Shown here piece by piece: positions 61,766 to 64,000 of a stretch of DNA of 64,000 bases. A program made the translations under genes and the position numbers. The notes below the pieces were generated by a model. It saw only the letters and a list, made by a program, of their open reading frames with translations. It was not told where the DNA came from and made no database searches. Source of the stretch: Saccharomonospora viridis DSM 43017 (lineage in GTDB: Bacteria; Actinomycetota; Actinomycetes; Mycobacteriales; Pseudonocardiaceae); NCBI RefSeq assembly GCF_000023865.1, contig NC_013159.1, forward strand, positions 1,142,001-1,206,000, read 5' to 3'. Positions within the stretch are counted from its first letter, which is position 1, and every line of letters begins with the position of its first letter.

Positions 61766-64000
<2,235 letters not shown>

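Overview
The window is about 70% G+C and every gene reads as a high-GC actinomycete. Gene families point to the Pseudonocardiaceae, near Saccharomonospora or Amycolatopsis. This rests on family knowledge only, because there is no rRNA in the window. No rRNA, tRNA, CRISPR array or insertion sequence was found.

Layout. (1) 1-11,070: the 3' part of a secreted PKD/CBM6-like/DUF1080 protein, then a tightly overlapping nine-gene operon of the ebo type. Its order is an inositol-phosphate-synthase-like protein, EboC (UbiA-like), a TIM-barrel/EboA fusion, EboB (TatD-like), EboE, an EboF-like phosphodiesterase, and two more xylose-isomerase-like TIM barrels, the last with a Tat signal. (2) 11,179-13,204: a terpenoid-cyclase-fold protein, a STAS anti-sigma antagonist and a CBS-pair protein. 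(3) 13,541-31,407: a cell-surface glycan locus. It encodes a complete nucleotide-activated heptose pathway (GmhA, bifunctional HldE, and GmhB fused to a GT2), two GT9 heptosyltransferase-like enzymes, UDP-glucose dehydrogenase with a UDP-xylose-synthase-like enzyme, a NodU-type carbamoyltransferase, a pyruvyl transferase, further GT2 and GT4 enzymes, and a ClpC-like ATPase.

(4) 31,505-40,762: small membrane and stress-type genes, an RsbW-like kinase, a CDGSH protein beside a haem-oxygenase-fold iron enzyme, and an M50 protease. Seven promoters resembling the SigB/SigF consensus (GNNT, 14-16 nt, GGGTA) were read by eye, one of them before the ClpC-like gene. (5) 40,919-45,599: a FolP2-like protein preceded by a Cys/His heptad-repeat micro-ORF, then a DesKR-type two-component system (its kinase frameshifted) divergent from an ABC-2 exporter. 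(6) 45,671-53,730: a DUF574 methyltransferase, a deaminase, a NUDIX hydrolase, and an alpha-glucoside uptake operon with its LacI regulator. (7) 53,991-57,093: a Tat-exported M23 peptidase, an 850-nt poorly coding stretch, and an FxLD-type methyltransferase without its usual partners. (8) 57,336-64,000: a folate one-carbon module of a LigM/GcvT-like demethylase, MTHFR, PurU, FolD and a formate-dehydrogenase-like molybdoenzyme that runs off the end.

How they fit together. The ebo operon probably makes or moves a polyol- or sugar-derived metabolite to the cell exterior. The glycan locus can make activated heptose, UDP-glucuronate and UDP-xylose and should decorate an envelope polymer. The C1 module can carry a methyl group from a methoxylated or methylated substrate through tetrahydrofolate to formate and then CO2. 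Functions are inferred from motifs and neighbourhood; no database search was possible.
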